5,567 nucleotides of DNA, from contig NVVI01000016.1 of assembly GCA_002402165.1 (NCBI GenBank), forward strand, positions 56,928-62,494, in the 5' to 3' direction. A program made the position numbers and the translations under genes. A model generated the notes under the pieces. The model was not told where the DNA came from, ran no database searches, and saw nothing but the letters and a program-made list of their open reading frames with translations. Origin of the DNA: Flavobacteriales bacterium. GTDB taxonomy: Bacteria; Bacteroidota; Bacteroidia; Flavobacteriales_E; Vicingaceae. Positions 1 through 5,567 of this stretch are shown in pieces (the stretch's first letter is position 1; the number at the start of each line of letters is the position of its first letter).

Positions 1-2223
1 TTAAATTTAACTACTGTTAATATTGGTAATGGAGAGTCATTAAACATTGTATGTGGAGCTCCTAATGTTGAGAAAGGACAAAAAGTAATTGTTGCTACAG
101 TTGGAACTGTACTTTATTCTGAAGAGGGTGAATTCAGAATAAAAAAATCAAAAATAAGAGGTCAATTGTCTGAAGGAATGATTTGTGCTGAAGATGAAAT
201 TGGCTTAGGAAAATCTCATGATGGAATAATGGTTCTTGATGCTGATGTTAAAGTGGGAACTTTAGCGAAAGACCATTTTAACATTGAGGATGATTATGAG
301 TTAGAAATTGGCTTAACACCAAATAGAGCTGATGCGACTGGGCACATCGGTGTTGCTAGAGATTTGGTTGCTGTATTAGGACAATCTCAAAAAATTAATT
401 TAATCAAACCTTCTGTAGAAGATTTTAAAATAGACAATACAGATATAACTATTTCTATAGAAGTTGAAAATGCAGATTTGTGCCGAAGGTATTCAGGTGT
501 AACCATCAATAATATTGAAGTTAAGGAATCACCAAATTGGTTAAAAAATAGGTTGACAAGCATTGGATTGACTCCAATTAACAATGTGGTTGACGTAACT
601 AATTTTGTAATGCACGAAACAGGACAGCCACTTCATGCTTTTGATGCTCAGAAAATAAAAGGGAACAAAATAATAATTAAAACGGTAAAAAATAAAACCA
701 AGTTTATTACACTTGATGAGGTAGAAAGAGAATTATCTGAAAATGATTTAATGATTTGTAACTCTGAAAATGAAATGTGTATTGCAGGAGTTTTTGGTGG
801 GATAGATTCTGGAGTTTCAGAAACAACAACAAGTATATTTATAGAAAGCGCCTATTTTGATGCCGTTTCAATTCGTAAATCTGCGAAACGGCATGGATTA
901 AACACTGATGCATCCTTTAGATTTGAAAGAGGTGCAGATCCAAACATTACAATTTACGCATTAAAAAGAGCAGCAATCCTAATTAAAGAAGTTACGGGAG
1001 GAAACATTTCTTCTAAAGTGGTTGATTTTTACCCCAATCCAATTGAAAATTTTATAGTTAATTTTTCTTATGATAATTGCGATAGATTAATAGGTCAAAA
1101 AATCGATAGGACTACTATTAAAAACATTTTAACTGCTTTAGAAATTGAAATTATAGAAGAAACTAAAGAAACATTAAAGCTTTCTATTCCGCCATTTAAA
1201 GCGGATGTACAGAGAGAAATTGATGTAATTGAAGAAGTTCTTCGAATTTATGGTTACAATAACATTGAATTACCTGATGTTCTGAAATCATCAATATCTT
1301 ATCGTACAAAACCTGAAAAAGAAAGAGCAACCAATATTCTTTCTGATTTATTGGTTTCAAATGGATTTAACGAAATGCTTTCTAATTCGTTAACTAAATC
1401 AGACTACTATAAAGAAACTGCTTTAGAGTTAGTTAAAATTAAGAACCCATTAAGTGCCGAGCTTGGTGTGCTGAGACAATCAATGGTTTACGATGGTTTA
1501 GAAACAATAGTTTACAATCAGAATAGAAAAAACAGTGATTTAAAATTATTTGAATGGGGAAAAACTTATTTTAAAAAATCAAAAGGATTTAAAGAGGATA
1601 GTTTTTTAAGTTTATTTATTACTGGTGCAACAAACCCAGGAAATTGGAATACTGATACTGATGAGGTGAATTTTTACCAAATTAAAGGTGTAGTAAATAC
1701 TATCCTTGAAAAATTTGGTTTTGATAAGTTTAACCTAAAAACAGAAGAATCAAATTTATCATATTTAGAATACGGGTTAAAGTACATTGTAAATAATATT
1801 GAGTTAGCTCAAATAGGAAAAATTGATAGCCAAACTCAAAAACAATTTGACATAGATAAAGAAGTCTTTTATGCAGCGTTTAATTATGACAACTTATTAA
1901 AGTTGGTTGGTATGAATAAAGTTGTTTATAAAGAAGTTTCTAAATTTCCTATTGTAAGAAGAGATTTAGCCTTATTAATTGATAATAACATTAGTTATAG
2001 TGTTATTAAAGAAATAGCCTTTAAAGAAGGTGGAAAACTCTTAACAGCAGTTAATTTATTCGATGTTTATGAGGGAAAAAACATAGCATTAGGAAAAAAA
2101 TCTTATGGGGTAAGTTTTAAGTTTCAGGATGAAACAAAAACATTAACTGACGAACAAATAGACCAAATAATGGCTAAAATTATTAAGTCATTAGGAACTC
2201 AATTACAAGCTCAGCTTAGGTGA
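1..2223 (+). CDS. pheT: Phenylalanine--tRNA ligase beta subunit, 5'-truncated by window edge
   Basis: The beta subunit of the cytosolic alpha2-beta2 synthetase that charges tRNA-Phe with phenylalanine. The reading frame is open from base 1, so the visible part is 740 codons; family members are usually about 800 residues, so roughly 60-70 are missing upstream. A TTG at 166 is an internal leucine codon, not the start. In fragment numbering: the end of the tRNA-binding OB fold (IVCGAPNV at 16-23, KIRGQLSEGM at 51-60); B3/B4 editing region with TPNRAD at 106-111, DVTNFVMHETGQPLHAFD near 188-205, GVFGG at 263-267 and the HGLNTDASFRFERGADP stretch at about 298-314; B5 domain about 356-422, containing DVIEEVLRIYGY; a synthetase-like core; and the FDX-ACB anticodon-binding domain at about 646-740, ending in QAQLR and a TGA stop. 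No frameshift or lost motif is visible. A hairpin lies 14 bases after the stop. A decayed copy of its last ~75 codons lies at 4357-4575. Confidence 0.97.
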   Translation, partial: LNLTTVNIGNGESLNIVCGAPNVEKGQKVIVATVGTVLYSEEGEFRIKKSKIRGQLSEGMICAEDEIGLGKSHDGIMVLDADVKVGTLAKDHFNIEDDYELEIGLTPNRADATGHIGVARDLVAVLGQSQKINLIKPSVEDFKIDNTDITISIEVENADLCRRYSGVTINNIEVKESPNWLKNRLTSIGLTPINNVVDVTNFVMHETGQPLHAFDAQKIKGNKIIIKTVKNKTKFITLDEVERELSENDLMICNSENEMCIAGVFGGIDSGVSETTTSIFIESAYFDAVSIRKSAKRHGLNTDASFRFERGADPNITIYALKRAAILIKEVTGGNISSKVVDFYPNPIENFIVNFSYDNCDRLIGQKIDRTTIKNILTALEIEIIEETKETLKLSIPPFKADVQREIDVIEEVLRIYGYNNIELPDVLKSSISYRTKPEKERATNILSDLLVSNGFNEMLSNSLTKSDYYKETALELVKIKNPLSAELGVLRQSMVYDGLETIVYNQNRKNSDLKLFEWGKTYFKKSKGFKEDSFLSLFITGATNPGNWNTDTDEVNFYQIKGVVNTILEKFGFDKFNLKTEESNLSYLEYGLKYIVNNIELAQIGKIDSQTQKQFDIDKEVFYAAFNYDNLLKLVGMNKVVYKEVSKFPIVRRDLALLIDNNISYSVIKEIAFKEGGKLLTAVNLFDVYEGKNIALGKKSYGVSFKFQDETKTLTDEQIDQIMAKIIKSLGTQLQAQLR

Positions 2224-2237
2224 GAATAAACAACAAT

Positions 2238-2271
2238 AAAAAGCCCTGCTAATAATTTAGCAAGGCTTTTT
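2238..2271. terminator. Bidirectional hairpin terminator between convergent genes
   Basis: The arms 2238-2252 and 2257-2271 can form a 15-position stem around a 4-base TAAT loop, with A and T runs at the base, so either strand yields a U-run after a GC-containing stem. Read as the plus-strand RNA (after pheT) there is one C-A mismatch (2246/2263). Read as the minus-strand RNA the same position is a G-U wobble, so the stem is fully paired. It sits 14 bases after the pheT stop and 18 bases beyond the stop of the minus-strand gene, so it probably ends both transcripts. Confidence 0.88.
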
Positions 2272-2289
2272 AGTATTACATATTATTGC

Positions 2290-4215
2290 TTATTCAGTAA
2301 GCATTACTTTTTTAGTAACAGAACCTTTTTCTGTATTAACAGTTATAAAATAAACACCTTTGGCGTTATTCGTAAGGTCAATAACAGCATTACTTCCATT
2401 AACAGATTTAGTAGTAACTAAATTACCAACTATATCAATAACAGTATAATCAAATTCTTTTACACCAGTAATACGAATTGCTACAACACCGCTAGTTGGG
2501 TTAGGGTAAAGAGTTACTTCATTATTAGATAAAGTGTTTTCTTTTATTCCAACAGGACAACTAAAACCAACACCTCTTAAAAAATTCCATTGTGCAGGAC
2601 TTAATCCATCAATTAACTCAGTGCCACCAACAGCAGTTCCGTAAACTATGGCTAATTCATAATCTTCATCATTACCATTTTCAATGGCATCAACAGCCAT
2701 GGTTTGGTAAGCTGCAACATAATTAGAATTATTACCATTACTTAAATTTTTAATAGCAGACCACCCATTTGACCATGATGATGGACAGTAGTTATTAGTA
2801 AGGTCATGAGCAATTGCCCAAATGTCTGGGAATTCTCTATTAGGACCTATAGCAGGATCAGAACCTATCCAAGTGTAAAATGCCATGTTTCCATCTTGAC
2901 TTCTGGCAGCTTGTGGCCTTACAAAATGGCTAAGTCCATTAGCAGCATCCCACTCAAAGTCATCAACTAATACAGAATCAATGTAAGTAACATCCCAGTT
3001 AGCACCGTTAGTTGCTATCTCAAATAAGAAACCTGATTGTCTTGCAGCAAAACTGTAAAATAATGAATCTGGGTGATCAGAAAATCCTGAAGCAACTTCA
3101 GCAAAAATTCTTAATTCACCATTAGCGTCAACTATCATATCATAAGAGCTAAAGAAAGGTCTTTTCTTAGTTGTGTCAGTATTTATCCCCCAAATGTAAT
3201 TTTGCATTACAGCATTTTGAGAGAAATCATAATCCATTACATTGTTCCATGTAGTACCACCATCAGTACTTTTCATTACGTATGGTCTGTTCATAGTGTT
3301 AGTACCACCATAAGCACCCATTGCAACCATATAGCCAATCATTCCATTAGGAGACCATGCCATGTTAGCTAATCCACCAACATTGGTTAATGTGTTAGTT
3401 GTAAAGTTCATAGTTGAAGTCCATCCTGGAGTTATCATTGAATTTGTCCAATCAAAATTGTTATTAGTCGCATTATAAACTCCTTTATTAATAAAATAAT
3501 TTGAGTAGTTATCAGCAACTAAGTTAGATTGAGCATTGTCAATATTAGTAGTAACATCATATACAACTCCGTTAGCGGCAGTATATAAACCAGCAGCTCC
3601 CCATTCGTTGTTGTCTCCTTGAGTGTCAGTACTTAAATTAGTGTATTGTTCATCAGCATTTGTCCCTGATAATAAAAAAGAAGCTCTAAAAGTTCCTCCC
3701 CATCCATTCGCACCACTACTATCACCAGTTTGTAATTGAGGTCCTACAGCTACAACGTATGCATTAGCAGGATCTGTATTAGCTGCTGGATTATATAAGG
3801 TAATGTTTGGATATCTGTTTCCGTTACCACCACCTAATGTTGGTGTTAATTCAAATGGGTTAACTGTCCAAGTTGCACCACCATCAGTTGAGTAATCAAA
3901 AGATATGATACCAGAACTAGTGCCAACACCATCATTTTGACGATGAACAAATCCAACCGTATTAATATCTGGGTTATAAACAACTTGATTTTGTCTATCA
4001 CCTAATATACCGAAAACATTCCATGAAGTTCCAATAGTAATAGTTGAAGCTGCTTTTTCAGAAGGAATTGCATCTTGCTTAATTCCACCATTGTTGGATT
4101 CTTGATCAATTTTAGCTTTATCAGTTGCACCACGATAAACGGCCTGGCTCTTGTCTTGAGCATTGGCAGAAATCATAAAAATAGTTGTAGACGCTAATAG
4201 TAAATATTTTTTCAT
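2290..4215 (-). CDS. Secreted Asp-box (BNR-like) protein with T9SS type A sorting domain
   Basis: A 641-residue exported protein of unknown exact role. Residues 1-20 are a signal peptide (MKKYLLLASTTIFMISANAQ, cleavage likely after Ala-19 or Gln-20). Two Asp-box motifs, STDGGATW at 109-116 and STDGGTTW at 316-323, are typical of BNR/sialidase-like beta-propeller repeats. The middle is rich in Asn, Gly, Thr and Trp. Only two cysteines follow the signal peptide (477, 553). Residues about 566-641 form a Por secretion tail: LYPNPTSG at 569-576, a middle DYTVIDIVGN, then KGVYFITVNTEKGSVTKKVMLTE-type final strands. Family knowledge implies export by Sec, then T9SS, then release or surface attachment. 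The frame stays open to an ATG at 4275, but 4215 is preferred because the signal peptide starts there and a good promoter (-7 box 4258-4265) lies between the two. No sialidase active-site pattern is recognisable, so enzymatic activity is not claimed. It converges on pheT and probably forms its own transcript. Confidence 0.93.
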   Translation of the reverse strand: MKKYLLLASTTIFMISANAQDKSQAVYRGATDKAKIDQESNNGGIKQDAIPSEKAASTITIGTSWNVFGILGDRQNQVVYNPDINTVGFVHRQNDGVGTSSGIISFDYSTDGGATWTVNPFELTPTLGGGNGNRYPNITLYNPAANTDPANAYVVAVGPQLQTGDSSGANGWGGTFRASFLLSGTNADEQYTNLSTDTQGDNNEWGAAGLYTAANGVVYDVTTNIDNAQSNLVADNYSNYFINKGVYNATNNNFDWTNSMITPGWTSTMNFTTNTLTNVGGLANMAWSPNGMIGYMVAMGAYGGTNTMNRPYVMKSTDGGTTWNNVMDYDFSQNAVMQNYIWGINTDTTKKRPFFSSYDMIVDANGELRIFAEVASGFSDHPDSLFYSFAARQSGFLFEIATNGANWDVTYIDSVLVDDFEWDAANGLSHFVRPQAARSQDGNMAFYTWIGSDPAIGPNREFPDIWAIAHDLTNNYCPSSWSNGWSAIKNLSNGNNSNYVAAYQTMAVDAIENGNDEDYELAIVYGTAVGGTELIDGLSPAQWNFLRGVGFSCPVGIKENTLSNNEVTLYPNPTSGVVAIRITGVKEFDYTVIDIVGNLVTTKSVNGSNAVIDLTNNAKGVYFITVNTEKGSVTKKVMLTE

Positions 4216-4223
4216 AGTAATAA

Positions 4224-4234
4224 TTTTAGTTAGT
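4224..4234 (-). promoter_or_regulatory. A-rich leader word before the minus-strand secreted gene
   Basis: On the minus strand the word ACTAACTAAAA ends 8 bases before the ATG at 4215. There is no Shine-Dalgarno sequence, which is normal for Bacteroidota, where A-rich leaders near the start aid initiation. The same 11 bases occur before the other secreted gene (4788-4798). Confidence 0.45.
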
Positions 4235-4257
4235 AATATATTTTCTTTAATTGAATT

Positions 4258-4291
4258 CAAATGTAATGAATACATATTTATTGTCGACCAA
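4258..4291 (-). promoter_or_regulatory. Bacteroidota-type promoter for the minus-strand secreted gene
   Basis: On the minus strand, TACATTTG (4265 down to 4258) matches the TAnnTTTG -7 consensus exactly. TTG (4291 down to 4289) lies 23 bases upstream, the long end of the flavobacterial TTG-N(17-23)-TAnnTTTG spacing. The predicted transcript start, around 4250, leaves a leader of about 35 bases before the ATG at 4215 and excludes the in-frame ATG at 4275. The -33 part touches the first copy of the 25-bp repeat. Confidence 0.65.
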
Positions 4292-4314
4292 TTATTTGAT
4301 TATCGGTATTAAAT
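4290..4314 (+). repeat. 25-bp direct repeat, copy 1 (left of pheT remnant)
   Basis: Identical over 25 bases to 4718-4742, in the same orientation and exactly 428 bases apart. Weaker similarity extends left to 4279 (TATTGT matches at the same offset). The copy contains TTTG at 4295-4298, which acts as a -33 element in copy 2. Here the position 19 bases later reads TATCTATT (4318-4325), a poor -7 box, so this looks like a promoter half without a working partner. Confidence 0.85.
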
Positions 4315-4356
4315 CATTATCTATTAAGAATTAGAGTTGAACCTTGGTAAAATGAT

Positions 4357-4575
4357 AGCATAAAAATAGCCCTGCTAAGTATCAAGATAAGAAATTAAAA
4401 TCAATCAATTTGTTTAATGTTTAAGAGAGGAAAGTCTTCTAGCAAGAAAGAACCTTTATGGAGTAAGTTATAAGTTTCAGGACGAAACGAAAACATTAAC
4501 GGACGAACAAATAGACCAAGTAATGGCTAATCATTGAGGACATTAGAAACTCAATTACAAGCTCAATTACGCTAA
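4357..4575 (+). pseudogene. Decayed second copy of the pheT 3' end (FDX-ACB domain remnant)
   Basis: A broken homologue of the last ~75 codons of PheT. Segment one (4386-4433) reads DKKLKSINLFNV, a stop, then ERK, matching GKLLTAVNLFDVYEGK of the intact gene; the TAA at 4422-4424 replaces the tyrosine codon. After a net one-base loss, 4457-4528 reads YGVSYKFQDETKTLTDEQ and then IDQVMA, nearly the intact sequence. After another net one-base loss, 4549-4575 reads TQLQAQLR and stop. Bases 4456-4530 match 2103-2177 at 69 of 75 positions; four of six changes are synonymous. The last four codons differ only synonymously (CAG/CAA, CTT/TTA, AGG/CGC, TGA/TAA). Left of 4386 the match is weak: AGC ATA AAA ATA GCC at 4357-4371 resembles the S-V-I-K-E-I-A codons. 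The premature stop and frameshifts make it non-functional as a synthetase domain. It probably derives from a displaced or duplicated pheT allele rather than a recent copy of the intact gene. Confidence 0.9.
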
Positions 4576-4613
4576 TAGGAGATTTCTACCTTATAGTAAA
4601 TACATGTCTCCTA
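4576..4613 (+). repeat. Inverted repeat right after the remnant's stop codon
   Basis: TAGGAGA (4576-4582) and TCTCCTA (4607-4613) are perfect 7-bp inverted arms around a 24-base loop, followed by AAAAATCTCT. GGAGATTT could instead pair with AAATCTCT slightly downstream (4616-4623). It sits where a pheT terminator would be expected for the remnant copy, but it lacks a proper T-run and the loop is long. It may be a decayed terminator or chance. Confidence 0.3.
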
Positions 4614-4717
4614 AAAATCTCTAAAAATGACCGTTAGTTTAATTGCATTGATAATCGAGAAAAGTAATATCTAAATTTGAAAGCAGGAATATGATAAAGC
4701 AATAAATATTGTTAATT

Positions 4718-4742
4718 AATTATTTGATTATCGGTATTAAAT
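4718..4742 (+). repeat. 25-bp direct repeat, copy 2 (right of pheT remnant)
   Basis: An exact match to 4290-4314. This copy contains TTTG (4723-4726) at the right distance from a -7 box at 4747-4754, so it appears to be the upstream half of the promoter of the PA-domain gene. The two copies bracket the pheT remnant. Confidence 0.85.
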
Positions 4743-4754
4743 TTTGTACTTTCG
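4723..4754 (+). promoter_or_regulatory. Bacteroidota-type promoter for the PA-domain gene
   Basis: TTTG at 4723-4726, a 20-base spacer, then TACTTTCG at 4747-4754. This fits the -33 TTTG / -7 TAnnTTTG pattern with one mismatch (C for T in the -7 box). Transcription would start near 4760, giving a leader of about 50 bases that is almost entirely A and T. Confidence 0.7.
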
Positions 4755-4787
4755 TGTTCTTAAATTTAACTAAATTTTTAAATAAAC

Positions 4788-4798
4788 ACTAACTAAAA
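4788..4798 (+). promoter_or_regulatory. A-rich leader word before the PA-domain gene
   Basis: ACTAACTAAAA ends 10 bases before the ATG at 4809, and A-rich sequence continues up to the start. The same 11-base word precedes the minus-strand secreted gene (4224-4234). No Shine-Dalgarno sequence is evident. Confidence 0.45.
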
Positions 4799-4808
4799 AA
4801 TTAAAAAG

Positions 4809-5567
4809 ATGAAAAAACTTTCACTATTTATGATTTTAACCGTAATCGGAACCGTGGGTTTTGCACAGGTTATATTTCAGGTTCAGGCACCTTCTACGCC
4901 TACAAACTTACAAGGGTCATACGCAATAACGTATGATAATGAAGGTGGTGGTACCACATGGGGTTCACCAGATATTACTCTACCAGTTAACTCAATAACA
5001 GCTCCAATAGAGTTTGTTGATGATGGTGACACTGGTAACGATCCAACTTATGGACATCCTAACGCTGAAGATGCTTGTACTCCATTTGGAATAGCAGGAC
5101 AACCTTTAGCTGGTAAAATTGCTATCTTATATAGAGGGGCATGCCAGTTTGGTTGGAAAGCAAGACATGCTCAAAATGCAGGAGCTGTTGCTGTTATTAT
5201 TATTAACCATTCAGGTGCTCCAGTAGGAATGGCTGGTGGTGATTCTGGTTTAGTTGTTACTATCCCAGTAATTATGGTTTCTACTGGTACAGGTATACTT
5301 TTAGAAGCTGCAATTCATGCAGGGACTATTACTCAAGCTTTTATTGGAAATAAAGCAGGACTTTTTGCTAACGATTTAGGTATTAATAAAGGTGAAGCTT
5401 TAAGAGCTAGAAGATTTGCAAATCTTGTTGATTTATCTCGAAATGCTTCTGAATTTGAAGTTAAACTTGGAGCGTGGGTACGTAATTATGGAAATACATC
5501 TCAATCAGGTGCTACTTTAACTGGAAACATTGATTTAGAAATTGGAGGAACTAATGTATATAATCAA
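4809..5567 (+). CDS. Secreted PA-domain protein, 3'-truncated by window edge
   Basis: The first 253 codons of an exported protein; the frame is still open at the last base. Residues 1-19 are a signal peptide (MKKLSLFMILTVIGTVGFA, cleavage before Gln-20). Residues about 62-180 are a protease-associated (PA) domain: GKIAILYRGACQFGWKARHA at 102-121, NAGAVAVIIINH at 123-134, a glycine-rich loop near 140-147, and IPVIMVSTGTGILL at 152-165. Cys-90 and Cys-112 could form a disulfide. PA domains are non-catalytic lids or substrate-binding modules, often found in secreted peptidases. After it, GAWVRNYGNTSQSGATLTGNI and following residues (from about 226) look like the start of a CARDB/Ig-like beta-sandwich. 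No peptidase motif is visible so far. The start is supported by the signal peptide, A-rich leader and promoter. A T9SS tail is likely by analogy but would lie beyond the window. Confidence 0.9.
   Translation, partial: MKKLSLFMILTVIGTVGFAQVIFQVQAPSTPTNLQGSYAITYDNEGGGTTWGSPDITLPVNSITAPIEFVDDGDTGNDPTYGHPNAEDACTPFGIAGQPLAGKIAILYRGACQFGWKARHAQNAGAVAVIIINHSGAPVGMAGGDSGLVVTIPVIMVSTGTGILLEAAIHAGTITQAFIGNKAGLFANDLGINKGEALRARRFANLVDLSRNASEFEVKLGAWVRNYGNTSQSGATLTGNIDLEIGGTNVYNQ

Larger units (their letters stand above)
4216..4808. other. Gene-free region between two divergent secreted-protein genes
   Basis: No intact gene is seen in these 593 bases. From left to right they hold the leader and promoter of the minus-strand gene, one copy of a 25-bp direct repeat, the decayed pheT end, a weak inverted repeat after its stop, about 100 AT-rich bases with nothing recognised (4614-4717), the second repeat copy, and the promoter and leader of the plus-strand gene. 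The only ATG-started frames are very short; for example 4418-4474 encodes 18 residues and lies inside the pheT remnant in the wrong frame. Confidence 0.8.

Noticed and set aside
387..584. 65-codon minus-strand frame inside pheT
   Set aside because: It lies wholly within conserved pheT coding sequence, with no promoter or leader and no recognisable protein; an antisense shadow.
166..2223. TTG at 166 as the start of pheT
   Set aside because: The frame is open and homologous to PheT from base 1 (IVCGAPNV and other tRNA-binding-domain residues), so 166 is internal.
2290..4215. Sialidase function for the Asp-box protein
   Set aside because: Asp boxes are structural and occur in many non-sialidase propellers; no convincing arginine triad or FRIP-type motif was seen.
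4251..4289. GAATTC and GTCGAC palindromes near the minus-strand promoter
   Set aside because: Six-base palindromes are expected by chance and do not coincide with a known operator pattern.
4418..4474. 18-codon ATG-started frame (MFKRGKSSSKKEPLWSKL)
   Set aside because: It falls out of frame within the pheT remnant, which explains the sequence; no leader or coding signal.
1..4771. 12-base word TTAAATTTAACT shared by 1-12 and 4760-4771
   Set aside because: A low-complexity AT word; one copy is coding pheT and the other an AT-rich leader. Expected by chance at this base composition.

Overview
The window comes from an AT-rich bacterium of the Bacteroidota, most likely a flavobacterium. Three things point there: a type IX secretion (T9SS) C-terminal sorting domain, promoters of the TTG-N(17-23)-TAnnTTTG type, and A-rich leaders without a clear Shine-Dalgarno sequence. 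The species cannot be read from the sequence.

Layout. Bases 1-2223 (+) hold the 3' 740 codons of pheT, the beta subunit of phenylalanyl-tRNA synthetase; its 5' end lies outside the window. A hairpin at 2238-2271 separates it from a convergent gene at 2290-4215 (-). That gene encodes a 641-residue secreted protein with a signal peptide, two Asp-box (BNR-like) motifs and a T9SS sorting tail. A gene-free stretch follows (4216-4808). Bases 4809-5567 (+) then carry the first 253 codons of a second secreted protein, with a signal peptide and a protease-associated (PA) domain; it runs off the right edge.

The most interesting content is in the gene-free stretch. Bases about 4357-4575 are a frame-broken second copy of the 3' end of pheT (the FDX-ACB domain), down to the final Ala-Gln-Leu-Arg and stop codon. 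It lies 2.1 kb downstream of the intact gene, beyond the convergent secreted-protein gene. The best-matching 75 bases are 92% identical. Most differences are synonymous, including leucine and arginine codon-family switches and TGA versus TAA at the stop. The two ends therefore seem to have diverged while both were coding, before one decayed. The secreted-protein gene is thus bracketed by two pheT 3' ends, as expected if a segment with its own pheT end was inserted or recombined here. The remnant is itself bracketed by a 25-bp exact direct repeat (4290-4314 and 4718-4742); the second copy supplies the -33 element of the promoter of the PA-domain gene.

The genes do not form one pathway. pheT is housekeeping. 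The two flanking genes encode exported proteins with separate promoters and a shared 11-base leader word. No RNA gene, CRISPR array, transposase or integrase was seen.
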